Origin: Pseudomonas cichorii
Lineage (GTDB): Bacteria; Pseudomonadota; Gammaproteobacteria; Pseudomonadales; Pseudomonadaceae
Assembly (NCBI RefSeq): GCF_003700275.1
Contig: NZ_RBRE01000061.1
Coordinates: 47,474 to 111,473 of the forward strand
Direction: 5' to 3'
Length of the DNA stretch: 64,000 bases
The position numbers were made by a program, and so were the translations under genes. The notes under the pieces are model-generated. The model had not been told where the DNA came from. It was given only the letters and a program-made list of their open reading frames with translations, and did no database searches. Shown piece by piece: positions 39,069 through 47,495 of this stretch (position 1 is its first letter; every line of letters begins with the position of its first letter).

Positions 39069-42017
39069 TCAGTTCACGGCGGACGTCGCTTCGACATGGC
39101 GCGGTAGGGTTACCCTGATACGGGTGCCTCGTTGCTGCTCCGGATCGGCCGGGCTGTCGATGGTGATTTGTCCATAATGCTCTTCAACGATGGAATAGAC
39201 CAGTGCAAGACCTAGTCCGGTTCCTTCCCCCGGCTCCTTGGTCGTGAAGAATGGTTCAAACAATCGATCCATGATTGCCTTTGGAATTCCACTGCCTTCG
39301 TCTTCGACGATCAGATCCACAGTGTGTTCGGATGCTTCGCTCTTGACCCTGACCGCCCCGCCCGACGGCGAGGCGTCGCGGGCATTGGAGAGCAGATTGA
39401 TCAACACTTGTGCGAGCCGCTGCGGGTCGCCATCGACCTTGTGTCGCGGGTTGCACAGGTTATAGAACTGGACTTCAAAATTGCGCCGGTTGAGCGCGAG
39501 CAGACCAATGGCATCCTGTGCGACTTCGGCCAGACAGACGGCTTCGTCGTTATGCTGATGAGCGCCGGCATGCGCGAAGCTCATCAAGGATTGCACGATG
39601 CGCGAGACACGTTTGGTCTGTTCGAGAATCTGGCTGCTGATTTCGCGGATTTCACCATCTTCCTCACGCTCTTCGCGCAGGTTCTGGGCCAGGCAGGCGA
39701 TGCCGGTGATCGGGTTGCCGATCTCGTGGGCAACGCCGGCCGCCAGGCGTCCGATACTGGCCAGTCGTTCCGAGTGGACCAGTTTGTCTTCCAGCATCTG
39801 CGTGTCGGTCAGGTCTTCGACCAGCAACACCAGACCACTGCTGCCGGGCGCCAGCGGTTCATCGATGGCCGCCTTGTGCAGGTTGAGCCAGCGGGTCTGT
39901 CCGTCGAGGCCGAGTTTCTGTTTGTGCAAGTGTTCATCCGGCACATTGATGAAGCCGGTCAGCAAACCTTTCCACGGCTCGGTAATGGTTTCCAGGCGCG
40001 AGCCCACCACGCGCTGCGCGGCAATGCCGGTCAGCTCTTCCATGGCCCGGTTCCACATCAGGATTTCCTGATCCTTGGCCAGCGAACATACCCCCATCGG
40101 CAGTTCCTGAAGAGTCTGGCGGTGATAGCGGCGCAAGGCATCGAGTTCGGCGGCAAGGCCGGTCAGGCGCGAGTGATAATCTTCCAGGCGACTCTCGATG
40201 AAATGGATGTCCTCGGTGACATATTTCTCGTTGCCGGACTTGTACGGCAGGAAGGTTTCCACCATGTCCTGAGCCACGCTCGGTCCCATCAGGCCGGACA
40301 GGTTGGCTTCGATACGGTCCCGCAAGCGGCGCAGGGCATAAGGCCGGCGCTCGTCAAAAGGCAGGTACAGATCGCGCAGCGCCTGCTCGACTTCTTTCTG
40401 CGCAGCCTTGGCGCCCAGCGGCTTGGCCAGTTGCGTGGCGAACTCCTGTGGCGAGACGGCATATAGTTCGCGGCGTTGTGGACGGCGGACATTGTCGACG
40501 GCGCAGGCCTCGGCGGCGCTGACTTCTTCGGGGCTGGCATTGGTGAACAGGGAAATCAGGGTGAACAACAGCACGTTGGCGGCCAGCGAGGCAATTGCCG
40601 CCATGTGCCAGCTTGTGTCGTCCAGCACGTAGATCATGTTCAGCAGCGGAATATAGAAGCCTTGCAGGTTGCCGATCAGCGGCAACAGCATGCCAATGAC
40701 CCATACCGCCGTTCCGGCCAGCAGCCCGGCGATGAAACCGCGTCGGTTGGCGGTTGGCCAATACAGTACCGACAGCACGCCGGGCAGGAATTGCAGGGTC
40801 GCGACAAAGGCGACGATGCCCAGATTGGCCAGATCCTGCTGGGCGCCGAGCATCAGGTAGAAGCAATAGCCGGCAGTGATGATCGCGACGATCAGGCCGC
40901 GGCGGGTCCATTTCAGCCAGCGATAGATATTGCCCTCGGCGGGCGGCTGGTAAAGCGGCAGCACCAGATGGTTGAGCGCCATGCCCGACAACGCCAGGGT
41001 GGTGACGATGATCAACCCGCTGGCGGCGGCCAGCCCGCCCACATAGGCCAGCAGGGCCAGGGCCTTGCTGTTGGCGGCGATGCCGATGCCCAGGGTGAAA
41101 TATTCAGGGCTGGTGGTCGCGCCCAGCTTGAGTCCGGCCCACAGGATCAGCGGCACCGCCAGACTGATCAGCAGCAGGAACAGCGGCAGCCCCCAACTGG
41201 CGCTGACCAGCGCGCGCGGGCTGAGGTTCTCGGTGAAGGTCATGTGATACATGTGCGGCATCACGATGGCCGAGGCGAAAAACACCAGCAGCAAGGTGCG
41301 CCAGGGGCCTTCCTGCAACGGGGTATGCAGCGAGGCGAGAGCGGTCTGGTTCTGCAGCAGCCAAAGTTCGAGGTTTTGCGGGCCGTCGAATACGCCATAC
41401 AAGGCATACAGCCCAACACCACCGAGCGCGATCAGTTTGATGAGCGACTCGAAAGCGACCGCGAACACCAGCCCTTCATGCTTCTCCCGGGTCGCGATAT
41501 GCCGCGAGCCGAAAAAGATGGTGAACAGGGTGATCAGCGCACAGAAGGCTACCGCGACCCGATCCTGTACCGGCTCGCGGGTCAGGATGCTGATGGAGTC
41601 GGCAACGGCCTGTATCTGCAAGGCCAGTAGCGGGAGAACGCCAATCAGCATGAAAACCGTGGTCAGTGCGCCAGCCCAGGTACTTCTGAAACGGAAGGCA
41701 AACAGGTCGGCCAGCGAGGAAAGCTGGTAGGTGCGAGTGATCTTGAGGATCGGGTAGAGCAGGACCGGCGCCAGCAGAAACGCCCCGGAAACCCCGAGGT
41801 AGCTGGACAGAAAACCATAGCCATATTGATACGCCAGACCGACCGAACCATAGAACGCCCAGGCACTGGCATAGACGCCCAGCGACAGGGTATAGGTCAG
41901 CGGGTGACGGATGATCCAGCGCGGGATCACGCCGCGCTCACTGATCCAGGCGACGCCGAACAGGACCAACAGATACCCGGCGCTGACCAGCAGCATTTGC
42001 GTCAGGCTAAAGCTCAT
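39069..42017 (-). CDS. cbrA: Sensor histidine kinase CbrA with SLC5-type transporter domain
   Basis: CbrA senses carbon/nitrogen balance and phosphorylates CbrB. The 982-residue protein has about 13 membrane segments of a sodium/solute symporter (SLC5) domain in the first 500 residues, then a linker, a PAS domain (ELPMGVCSLAKDQEILMWNRAM), a HisKA domain with the phospho-His in AAGVAHEIGNPITGIACLAQ and a HATPase domain (INLLSNARDASPSGG, then DEGSGIPK and GTGLGLALVYSIV). ATG 42017 is chosen over 42023 because the GAG of the ribosome site would abut the latter. It overlaps cbrX by 11 bases. The transporter domain transports histidine in P. fluorescens; that is prior knowledge. Confidence 0.96.
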   Translation of the reverse strand: MSFSLTQMLLVSAGYLLVLFGVAWISERGVIPRWIIRHPLTYTLSLGVYASAWAFYGSVGLAYQYGYGFLSSYLGVSGAFLLAPVLLYPILKITRTYQLSSLADLFAFRFRSTWAGALTTVFMLIGVLPLLALQIQAVADSISILTREPVQDRVAVAFCALITLFTIFFGSRHIATREKHEGLVFAVAFESLIKLIALGGVGLYALYGVFDGPQNLELWLLQNQTALASLHTPLQEGPWRTLLLVFFASAIVMPHMYHMTFTENLSPRALVSASWGLPLFLLLISLAVPLILWAGLKLGATTSPEYFTLGIGIAANSKALALLAYVGGLAAASGLIIVTTLALSGMALNHLVLPLYQPPAEGNIYRWLKWTRRGLIVAIITAGYCFYLMLGAQQDLANLGIVAFVATLQFLPGVLSVLYWPTANRRGFIAGLLAGTAVWVIGMLLPLIGNLQGFYIPLLNMIYVLDDTSWHMAAIASLAANVLLFTLISLFTNASPEEVSAAEACAVDNVRRPQRRELYAVSPQEFATQLAKPLGAKAAQKEVEQALRDLYLPFDERRPYALRRLRDRIEANLSGLMGPSVAQDMVETFLPYKSGNEKYVTEDIHFIESRLEDYHSRLTGLAAELDALRRYHRQTLQELPMGVCSLAKDQEILMWNRAMEELTGIAAQRVVGSRLETITEPWKGLLTGFINVPDEHLHKQKLGLDGQTRWLNLHKAAIDEPLAPGSSGLVLLVEDLTDTQMLEDKLVHSERLASIGRLAAGVAHEIGNPITGIACLAQNLREEREEDGEIREISSQILEQTKRVSRIVQSLMSFAHAGAHQHNDEAVCLAEVAQDAIGLLALNRRNFEVQFYNLCNPRHKVDGDPQRLAQVLINLLSNARDASPSGGAVRVKSEASEHTVDLIVEDEGSGIPKAIMDRLFEPFFTTKEPGEGTGLGLALVYSIVEEHYGQITIDSPADPEQQRGTRIRVTLPRHVEATSAVN

Positions 42018-42183
42018 CGGCATCTCGCTGGCTCTGCAGAATAAAGGTCACCACAATCAGGATCAGCCACAGCATATAAGGGCGATACCAGGCACCTGTC
42101 GCGTCGATCCACCAATCCATGATGGCCGGGGAGAACAGATAAATGCCTACCACCAGAAGCAAGACCAGCCGGTAAATATACAT
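42007..42183 (-). CDS. cbrX: CbrX small membrane protein upstream of cbrA
   Basis: A 58-residue frame begins MYIYRLVLLLVVGIYLFSPA and ends ILQSQRDADEL. It has two hydrophobic helices, YRLVLLLVVGIYLFS and PYMLWLILIVVTFIL, separated by MDWWIDATGAWYR. GGGAG lies five bases before the ATG, the best ribosome site in the locus, and the frame overlaps the cbrA start by 11 bases. Similar small frames coupled to cbrA are known in Pseudomonas as cbrX. It probably sets CbrA translation; whether the peptide itself acts is unknown. Confidence 0.85.
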   Translation of the reverse strand: MYIYRLVLLLVVGIYLFSPAIMDWWIDATGAWYRPYMLWLILIVVTFILQSQRDADEL

Positions 42184-42272
42184 AGGGTCTCCCTACTAAG
42201 GAGCGGCATGGTAACGGATGCCGTACAACCTGCAAGTGTACTTGTGCACGAGTTTTACGCGACCGCTCTAGT

Positions 42273-43160
42273 TCAGTCTATTCGGGCTTCTTCAATTGTG
42301 CTCGTACGTGGTATCGCCATCGCATCCCAGTGTGCGATTCCCCAGTCGAGCACTTCCCGTGCACTGCCATAGGCCAGTTCGGGGCCTGGAGCCTGACCAA
42401 GGGCGCGCAATGCCCGCAGCAACAGCGGGGTCGCCTGATCGGCTGCCAGAGGGGGCGAGCGATAGGATTTGCCGAGCTTGTGGCCATTGGGCTGGGTGAT
42501 CAGCGGCACATGCAGGTAACGCGGTTGCGGCAGGCCCAGCAGTTCCTGGAGATACAGCTGACGAGGCGTGGAGTCCAGCAGGTCGGCACCGCGCACGATG
42601 TCGGTAACACCTTGCCAGGCATCATCGATCACCACGGCCAGTTGATAGGCATACAGGCCATCGCGGCGACGAATGACGAAATCTCCGGAGTCGCGGCCCA
42701 GATGTTGGGCAAAGGCGCCCTGTACCCGGTCGGTGAAACGATATTCCAGCTCTGGTACGCGAATCCGGATTGCGGCGTCTTGCGTGTCATGCCCGGCATT
42801 GCGGCAAAAGCCGGGATAGATCCCCTGGAAGTCTTCCAGCTGTTTGCGCGAGCAGGTGCAGGCATAGGCCAGACCGTGGCTGAACCAGCGATTCAGGATT
42901 TCGGCATAGGCATCATGGCGCAGACTCTGGCGGACCAGTTCGCCATCCCATTCAAAACCGTAGCGTTCAAGGGTATCGAGAATTGCCGCTTGCGCACCTG
43001 CCACTTCGCGAGGCGGATCCAGGTCTTCCATGCGCATCAGCCATTTCCCGCCGACTGCGCGCGCATCGAGGTAAGAGGCCAGCGCCGCGACCAGCGAGCC
43101 AAAGTGCAGATAGCCACTGGGGGTTGGTGCAAAGCGGCCGATGTAGGCAGGGTTTTTCAT
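42273..43160 (-). CDS. gluQ: Glutamyl-Q tRNA(Asp) synthetase
   Basis: GluQ attaches glutamate to the queuosine at the wobble position of tRNA-Asp. The 295-residue protein is a truncated GluRS: it has RFAPTPSGYLHFGSLVAAL, MEDLDPPR, zinc-type cysteines (CTCSRKQ and YPGFCRN), VDDAWQGVTDIVRGADLL and a KMSKS-like KLGKS, but no anticodon-binding domain. ATG 43160 gives MKNPAYIGRFAP. Pairing with dksA is conserved in gamma-proteobacteria; terminator read-through from dksA is known to matter for gluQ expression elsewhere. Confidence 0.95.
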   Translation of the reverse strand: MKNPAYIGRFAPTPSGYLHFGSLVAALASYLDARAVGGKWLMRMEDLDPPREVAGAQAAILDTLERYGFEWDGELVRQSLRHDAYAEILNRWFSHGLAYACTCSRKQLEDFQGIYPGFCRNAGHDTQDAAIRIRVPELEYRFTDRVQGAFAQHLGRDSGDFVIRRRDGLYAYQLAVVIDDAWQGVTDIVRGADLLDSTPRQLYLQELLGLPQPRYLHVPLITQPNGHKLGKSYRSPPLAADQATPLLLRALRALGQAPGPELAYGSAREVLDWGIAHWDAMAIPRTSTIEEARID

Positions 43161-43185
43161 GGCTGCATCCTGTTGCAGGTATCTC

Positions 43186-43250
43186 GAATGAATGGTTCGT
43201 GCAGGAGGCCCAGCATCAAACGGCATGGCCCCAGCGATTCATTCGCGAAA
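43186..43250. repeat. Imperfect REP-like palindrome between dksA and gluQ
   Basis: CGAATGAAT at 43186 and ATTCATTCG near 43240 are inverted arms enclosing a GC-rich inner pairing (AGGCC/GGCC). The right arm reads TCATTCGCGAA as in the acs-pgi element and near 51322. It may also modulate read-through from dksA into gluQ. Confidence 0.6.
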
Positions 43251-43268
43251 AACAATGTCCCTGAAACC

Positions 43269-43293
43269 AAAAAAGACGCCGGGGCGTCTTTTT
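43269..43293 (-). terminator. Terminator of dksA
   Basis: AAAAAGACGCC and GGCGTCTTTTT form a strong stem; on the minus strand it is followed by a T run. It separates dksA from gluQ. Confidence 0.88.
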
Positions 43294-43312
43294 GTTCAAG
43301 GCGGGTGTCAGG

Positions 43313-43753
43313 TCACTTGCCGACCTGTTTTTCCTTGATTTCTGCCAGCGTCTTGCAGTCGATGCAAAGGTCGGCGGTCGGGCGTGCCTCGAGTCGGCGC
43401 AAGCCGATTTCCACACCGCAGGACTCACACCAGCCGTACTCTTCATCGAGGATCAGTTGCAGCGTCTTGTCGATCTTCTTGATCAGTTTGCGCTCACGAT
43501 CACGGGCGCGTAGTTCAAGGCTGAACTCTTCTTCCTGGCTGGCACGGTCTGCCGGGTCGGGAAAGTTTGCTGCTTCGTCCTTCATGTGGTCTACCGTGCG
43601 GTCGACCTCTTGCATCAGATCCTGTTTCCACTTGTTCAGGATCTTGGTGAAGTGCGCGCGCATGGGCTCGCCCATATACTCTTCACCCGCCGTTTCAACG
43701 TAGGGTTCAAAGCCGCTGATTAGATGATTCTGTTGCTTTTCTGGGGTGGGCAT
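43313..43753 (-). CDS. dksA: RNA polymerase-binding transcription factor DksA
   Basis: DksA works with ppGpp at the RNA polymerase secondary channel to lower rRNA promoters and raise amino acid genes. The 146-residue protein has the coiled coil with acidic tip FPDPADRASQEEEFSLELR and a complete four-Cys zinc finger, CESCGVEIGLRR then LCIDC. The N-terminal 25 residues (PTPEKQQNHLISGFEP) are the least conserved part. ATG 43753 is used; 43771 is an alternative. Confidence 0.96.
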   Translation of the reverse strand: MPTPEKQQNHLISGFEPYVETAGEEYMGEPMRAHFTKILNKWKQDLMQEVDRTVDHMKDEAANFPDPADRASQEEEFSLELRARDRERKLIKKIDKTLQLILDEEYGWCESCGVEIGLRRLEARPTADLCIDCKTLAEIKEKQVGK

Positions 43754-44093
43754 GTATGGACCGCCTCTCACTCTTCTAATCTATTGCGCAGGATTGTTCC
43801 ATCACCGACACCTGTCGGCCCTGCAGCTGCAAGCGGGCGAACTTACCAGATCAAATCGTAGTGCGCTACTCCCGGTTGTCGAGGATGGTCCCGCTTTTCT
43901 CGGGAACGGGACGGGTGTAACGCAAACGCTTCTTTCATTGGGGCTCGCAGCTGTCCCTGCCTTTTTATGTTCGGTTTACCAAAGACTGCCGTTCGATGAT
44001 TTAAAGTACTGCACTGCAAACGGTTGGTTAGAATCTGGCCGAACTGTTCATGAACGTTATGTTTCTGATTCGTGTTTCATTTAAGGAAGACAA
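43754..44093. other. 340-base divergent intergenic region
   Basis: This gap separates dksA (minus) from the aminotransferase gene (plus) and must hold both promoters. TAGAAT at 44029-44034 is a possible -10 box for the plus strand, with a poor -35. No hairpin, repeat or small gene with a convincing ribosome site was seen. Confidence 0.5.
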
Positions 44094-45266
44094 ATGGCCC
44101 AGCCTTACAGTGAGCGTAGTCGCGCCATCGAACCTTTTCACGTCATGGCGCTATTGGCGCGGGCCAATGAGTTGCAGGCGGCGGGTCACGATGTCATCCA
44201 CCTGGAAATCGGCGAACCCGATTTCACCACTGCCGAACCGATCGTTGCTGCCGGGCAGGCTGCACTGGCAGCGGGCAAGACCCGCTACACCGCCGCACGC
44301 GGTTTGCCGGAGTTGCGTCAGGCCATCGCCGGTTTCTATGCCCGGCGCTATCGACTGGATATTGACCCGGAACGCATTCTCGTCACCCCCGGCGGATCTG
44401 GCGCCCTGTTACTGACCAGCAGTCTGCTGGTCGATCCCGGCAAGCACTGGCTGCTGGCCGATCCCGGTTATCCGTGTAACCGGCACTTTCTGCGTCTGGT
44501 CGAAGGGGCTGCGCAACTGGTGCCGGTCGGGCCGCAGGAGCGCTACCAGTTGACGCCAGAGCTGGTTGCCAGGCACTGGAATCAGGACAGTGTAGGCGCT
44601 CTGGTTGCATCGCCGGCCAACCCTACCGGCACGCTTCTGCATGTGGATGAACTGGCGGCGCTGTCGCAGACCCTCAAGGCGCGCAATGGGCATCTGGTCG
44701 TGGATGAGATCTATCACGGCCTGACTTACGGCGTTGACGCGAGCAGTGTGCTGGAAGTCGATAACGACGCCTTCGTCCTCAATAGCTTTTCAAAATATTT
44801 CGGCATGACCGGCTGGCGTCTGGGCTGGCTGGTGGCACCTGCCGACGCGGTTGCCGATCTGGAGAAGCTGGCGCAAAACCTCTACATCAGCGCGCCGAGC
44901 ATGGCGCAATACGCCGCGCTGGCTTGCTTCGAGCCGCAGACCATCGAGATTTTCGAGCAGCGCCGCGCCGAGTTCGGACGCCGCCGCGACTTCCTTCTGC
45001 CGGCCTTGCGCGAGCTGGGGTTCGGTATCGCCGTCGAGCCCGAAGGGGCGTTCTATCTGTATGCCGACATCAGTGCCTTTGGCGGTGATGCCTTTGATTT
45101 CTGTCGGCACTTCCTGGAAACCGAACACATTGCCTTTACGCCGGGGCTGGATTTCGGCCGCTTCCAGGCCGGGCATCATGTGCGTTTCGCCTACACCCAA
45201 AGCCTGCCCCGGCTTGAAGAGGCCGTCGAGCGGATTGCCCGTGGCTTGCGGAGCTGGAAAGGCTGA
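44094..45266 (+). CDS. Class I/II pyridoxal-phosphate aminotransferase
   Basis: A 390-residue fold-type I aminotransferase. Visible are HLEIGEPDFTTAEPI, TRYTAARGLPELRQAIAG, the cofactor region SPANPTGTLLHV, DEIYHGLTYG and the Schiff-base Lys in NSFSKYFGMTGWRLGW, with the carboxylate-binding Arg in GHHVRFAYTQS near the end. The amino acid substrate cannot be deduced; aromatic or alanine/glutamate-type activity is plausible. sfsA overlaps its stop by one base (TGATG), so the two form an operon. Confidence 0.92.
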   Translation: MAQPYSERSRAIEPFHVMALLARANELQAAGHDVIHLEIGEPDFTTAEPIVAAGQAALAAGKTRYTAARGLPELRQAIAGFYARRYRLDIDPERILVTPGGSGALLLTSSLLVDPGKHWLLADPGYPCNRHFLRLVEGAAQLVPVGPQERYQLTPELVARHWNQDSVGALVASPANPTGTLLHVDELAALSQTLKARNGHLVVDEIYHGLTYGVDASSVLEVDNDAFVLNSFSKYFGMTGWRLGWLVAPADAVADLEKLAQNLYISAPSMAQYAALACFEPQTIEIFEQRRAEFGRRRDFLLPALRELGFGIAVEPEGAFYLYADISAFGGDAFDFCRHFLETEHIAFTPGLDFGRFQAGHHVRFAYTQSLPRLEEAVERIARGLRSWKG

Positions 45267-45979
45267 TGCGTTTTTCTCCTGAACTTGAGCAAGGTCGTCT
45301 GCTGCTTCGCTACAAACGCTTCCTGGCCGATATCGAAACCGACAGCGGCGAGCTGCTGACCATTCACTGCCCCAATACCGGCTCGATGCTCAATTGCATG
45401 CTGCCCGGCGGGCGAGTCTGGTTCAGCCGTTCCAATGATCCCAAGCGCAAGCTGCCGGGAACCTGGGAAATCAGCGAAACGCCTCAGGGACGCTTTGCCT
45501 GCATCAATACCGGACGTGCCAATACACTGGTCGAAGAAGCACTGCGGGCCGGAGTGATCAGCGAACTCAGCGGCTTTACGGCGCTGAAGCGCGAAGTGGC
45601 GTACGGGCAGGAAAAAAGCCGGGTGGATTTTCGTCTCGAATACCCCGAAGGCTTTGCCTATGTTGAGGTCAAGAGCGTCACGCTGGGCTTCGATGAGTCG
45701 CCGGTCGCGGCATTTCCCGATGCGGTCACCCAGCGCGGCGCCCGCCATTTGCGAGAGTTGGCCGCGCTGGCGCGTGAGGGCGTGCGGGCCGTCCTGCTGT
45801 ATTGCGTGAATCTCACCGGTGTAGAAGCCGTTCGTCCGGCAGAGGAAATCGACCCGGCCTATGCCGCTGCTTTGCGTGAAGCCGTGGCGGCGGGCGTCGA
45901 GGTGCTGGCCTATGGCGTGCAACTGACGCCTGAAGAGATTCGTATCGACAGGCGTTTGCAGGTTCAGGGTCTGACCTGA
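45266..45979 (+). CDS. sfsA: Sugar fermentation stimulation protein homolog SfsA
   Basis: A 237-residue SfsA-family protein: it begins MRFSPELEQGRLLLRYKRF, then IHCPNTGSMLNCMLPGG, INTGRANTLVEEAL, and the nuclease-like core SRVDFRLEYPEGFAYVEVKS followed by FPDAVTQRGARHLRELAAL. The fold resembles restriction-type nucleases with an OB part. The name comes from a maltose phenotype in E. coli; the molecular role is still unclear. It converges on the Rieske gene, one base apart. Confidence 0.94.
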   Translation: MRFSPELEQGRLLLRYKRFLADIETDSGELLTIHCPNTGSMLNCMLPGGRVWFSRSNDPKRKLPGTWEISETPQGRFACINTGRANTLVEEALRAGVISELSGFTALKREVAYGQEKSRVDFRLEYPEGFAYVEVKSVTLGFDESPVAAFPDAVTQRGARHLRELAALAREGVRAVLLYCVNLTGVEAVRPAEEIDPAYAAALREAVAAGVEVLAYGVQLTPEEIRIDRRLQVQGLT

Positions 45980-45980
45980 A

Positions 45981-46313
45981 CTAATCGTCTTCATCCGGCA
46001 GCATGACCCAGATGCCTTCGGCGTCTTCCCGGCAGGCAATGGCCGTCAGCGACTGCCCTTCGCAAGGCCCCGCAACACACTCGCCATTTTCGATAAGAAA
46101 CAGTGCGCCATGACTGGCGCACTGGATCAGGCTGGCGCTGTCATCCAGAAACCGGTCCGGTTGCCATTCCAGGGCAATGCCGCGATGCGGGCAGCGATTG
46201 CGATAGACGAACACCCGGCCCTGACGACGAATGGCCAACAGCTTTAGCCCCGCACTTTCAAAGCCGCGACTTTCCGACTCGGGAAGGTCGGCTGTGGCGC
46301 ATAGACGCTTCAT
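45981..46313 (-). CDS. Small stand-alone Rieske [2Fe-2S] protein
   Basis: A 110-residue protein consisting of one Rieske domain. The cluster ligands are the Cys/His pairs in NRCPHRGIAL and QCASHGALF. There is no membrane segment and no partner oxygenase nearby, so it is probably a soluble ferredoxin-like electron carrier of unknown partner. Its start lies 25 bases from a candidate Fur box, which could also control it; iron-dependent control of an iron-sulfur protein would make sense. Confidence 0.85.
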   Translation of the reverse strand: MKRLCATADLPESESRGFESAGLKLLAIRRQGRVFVYRNRCPHRGIALEWQPDRFLDDSASLIQCASHGALFLIENGECVAGPCEGQSLTAIACREDAEGIWVMLPDEDD

Positions 46314-46330
46314 GAGGCATGGCGCCCGGC

Positions 46331-46358
46331 TTGACGTTTAAATGAAAACAATTATCAA
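46331..46358 (+). promoter_or_regulatory. Fur-controlled promoter of phuTUVW
   Basis: TTAAATGAAAACAATTATC (46338-46356) matches 13 of 19 bases of the Fur consensus GATAATGATAATCATTATC. It lies between TTGACG (46331-46336) and TATCAA (46353-46358), a -35/-10 pair with a 16-base spacer reading towards phuT. The start codon is about 220 bases on, leaving a long leader. Confidence 0.6.
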
Positions 46359-46580
46359 ATGACTCCGGTTCTCGAATCGAATCCTGCGATGGCAGGATGC
46401 TGACAGGCGTGAAGCATTGCCCGCTGACCTCTTAATGCAATCTTAATCCGCCGATTCTGCCTGTTCGCGGACAATTTCGCCCCTTGTTGCGCGCTTTCTA
46501 GTGGCTGCAACTGAATGTTCTGCCCATCACTGGTCCGCGCAACAACCGCCATGATCCGGGCTTCTTTAAAGGAAATGTTC

Positions 46581-47495
46581 ATGCGATTTTTCAATAGCGG
46601 CGTGTCTATGGCTTTGCTCGGGATTTTTTTCAGCCACCTGGCCCACGCTGCACAGCCTTCGTCCTCCGACACGCCACAACGCTGGGTGAGTGCCGGTGGT
46701 GCATTGACCGAATGGGTTGTAGCGCTGGGCGGCCAGTCCAGGCTGGTGGGAGTCGACAGCACCAGCCAGTATCCGCAAGCGCTACGTTCGTTGCCGAGCA
46801 TTGGTTATCAGCGCCAGTTGTCGTCCGAAGGCATTCTTAGCCTGCGCCCGGATGTCCTGGTCGGGACCGAGGAGATGGGGCCGCCACCGGTTCTGGAACA
46901 GTTGCGTGCGGCAAAAGTCAGGGTTGAAGCGCTCCCCGCCGATGCGGACCTGGCGACCCTGAAAAGCAACCTGCAACGCCTGGGTGTCTTGCTGGGCGCC
47001 CAGGAACAGGCCGACCGCCTGATCGAAAGTTATCAACAGCAGATGGACAATCAACAGAAGTGGATTGCCCAGGCACAAAAGGACGGCGCAACTCCGGGTG
47101 TCCTGTTGCTGGTAGGGCATGGCGGCGGCAAACCCATGGTTGCCGGTAAAGGCACGGCCGGTGACTGGCTGATCCGCCAGGCCGGTGGTCGCAACCTGGC
47201 CACCCATGACGGCTACAAGGTGTTCTCGGTGGAGGCCATGGCCGGACTTGCTCCCCAGGTATTGGTCGTGGCTGATCGAACCCTGCGCGGCGAGGCCGCC
47301 CGCAAGGCGCTGTTCAAGGAAAATCTGGCACTGGCTGCCACGCCGGCGGCGCGCGACGATCGCCTGTTCGATCTGGATCCGACGCTGTTGGTCGGTGGCC
47401 TGGGGCCGCGTCTGCCTGAAAGCCTGCAGGCGTTGTCTCAAGCGTTGTATCCCGCCGCGAAACCGTTGAGTGCCGCTGTCCGGTCTGCGCCATGA
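46581..47495 (+). CDS. phuT: Haem ABC transporter substrate-binding protein
   Basis: PhuT carries haem across the periplasm to PhuUV. The 304-residue protein has a signal peptide (MRFFNSGVSMALLGIFFSHL, cut near AHAA) and a class III binding-protein fold: RWVSAGGALTEWVVALGG, YPQALRSLPSIGYQRQL, SEGILSLRPDVLVGTEEMGP and LLVGHGGGKPMVAGKGTA. ATG 46581 follows AAGGA by eight bases. Its ATGA overlap with phuU couples translation. phuR (receptor) and phuS are not in the window. Confidence 0.92.
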   Translation: MRFFNSGVSMALLGIFFSHLAHAAQPSSSDTPQRWVSAGGALTEWVVALGGQSRLVGVDSTSQYPQALRSLPSIGYQRQLSSEGILSLRPDVLVGTEEMGPPPVLEQLRAAKVRVEALPADADLATLKSNLQRLGVLLGAQEQADRLIESYQQQMDNQQKWIAQAQKDGATPGVLLLVGHGGGKPMVAGKGTAGDWLIRQAGGRNLATHDGYKVFSVEAMAGLAPQVLVVADRTLRGEAARKALFKENLALAATPAARDDRLFDLDPTLLVGGLGPRLPESLQALSQALYPAAKPLSAAVRSAP

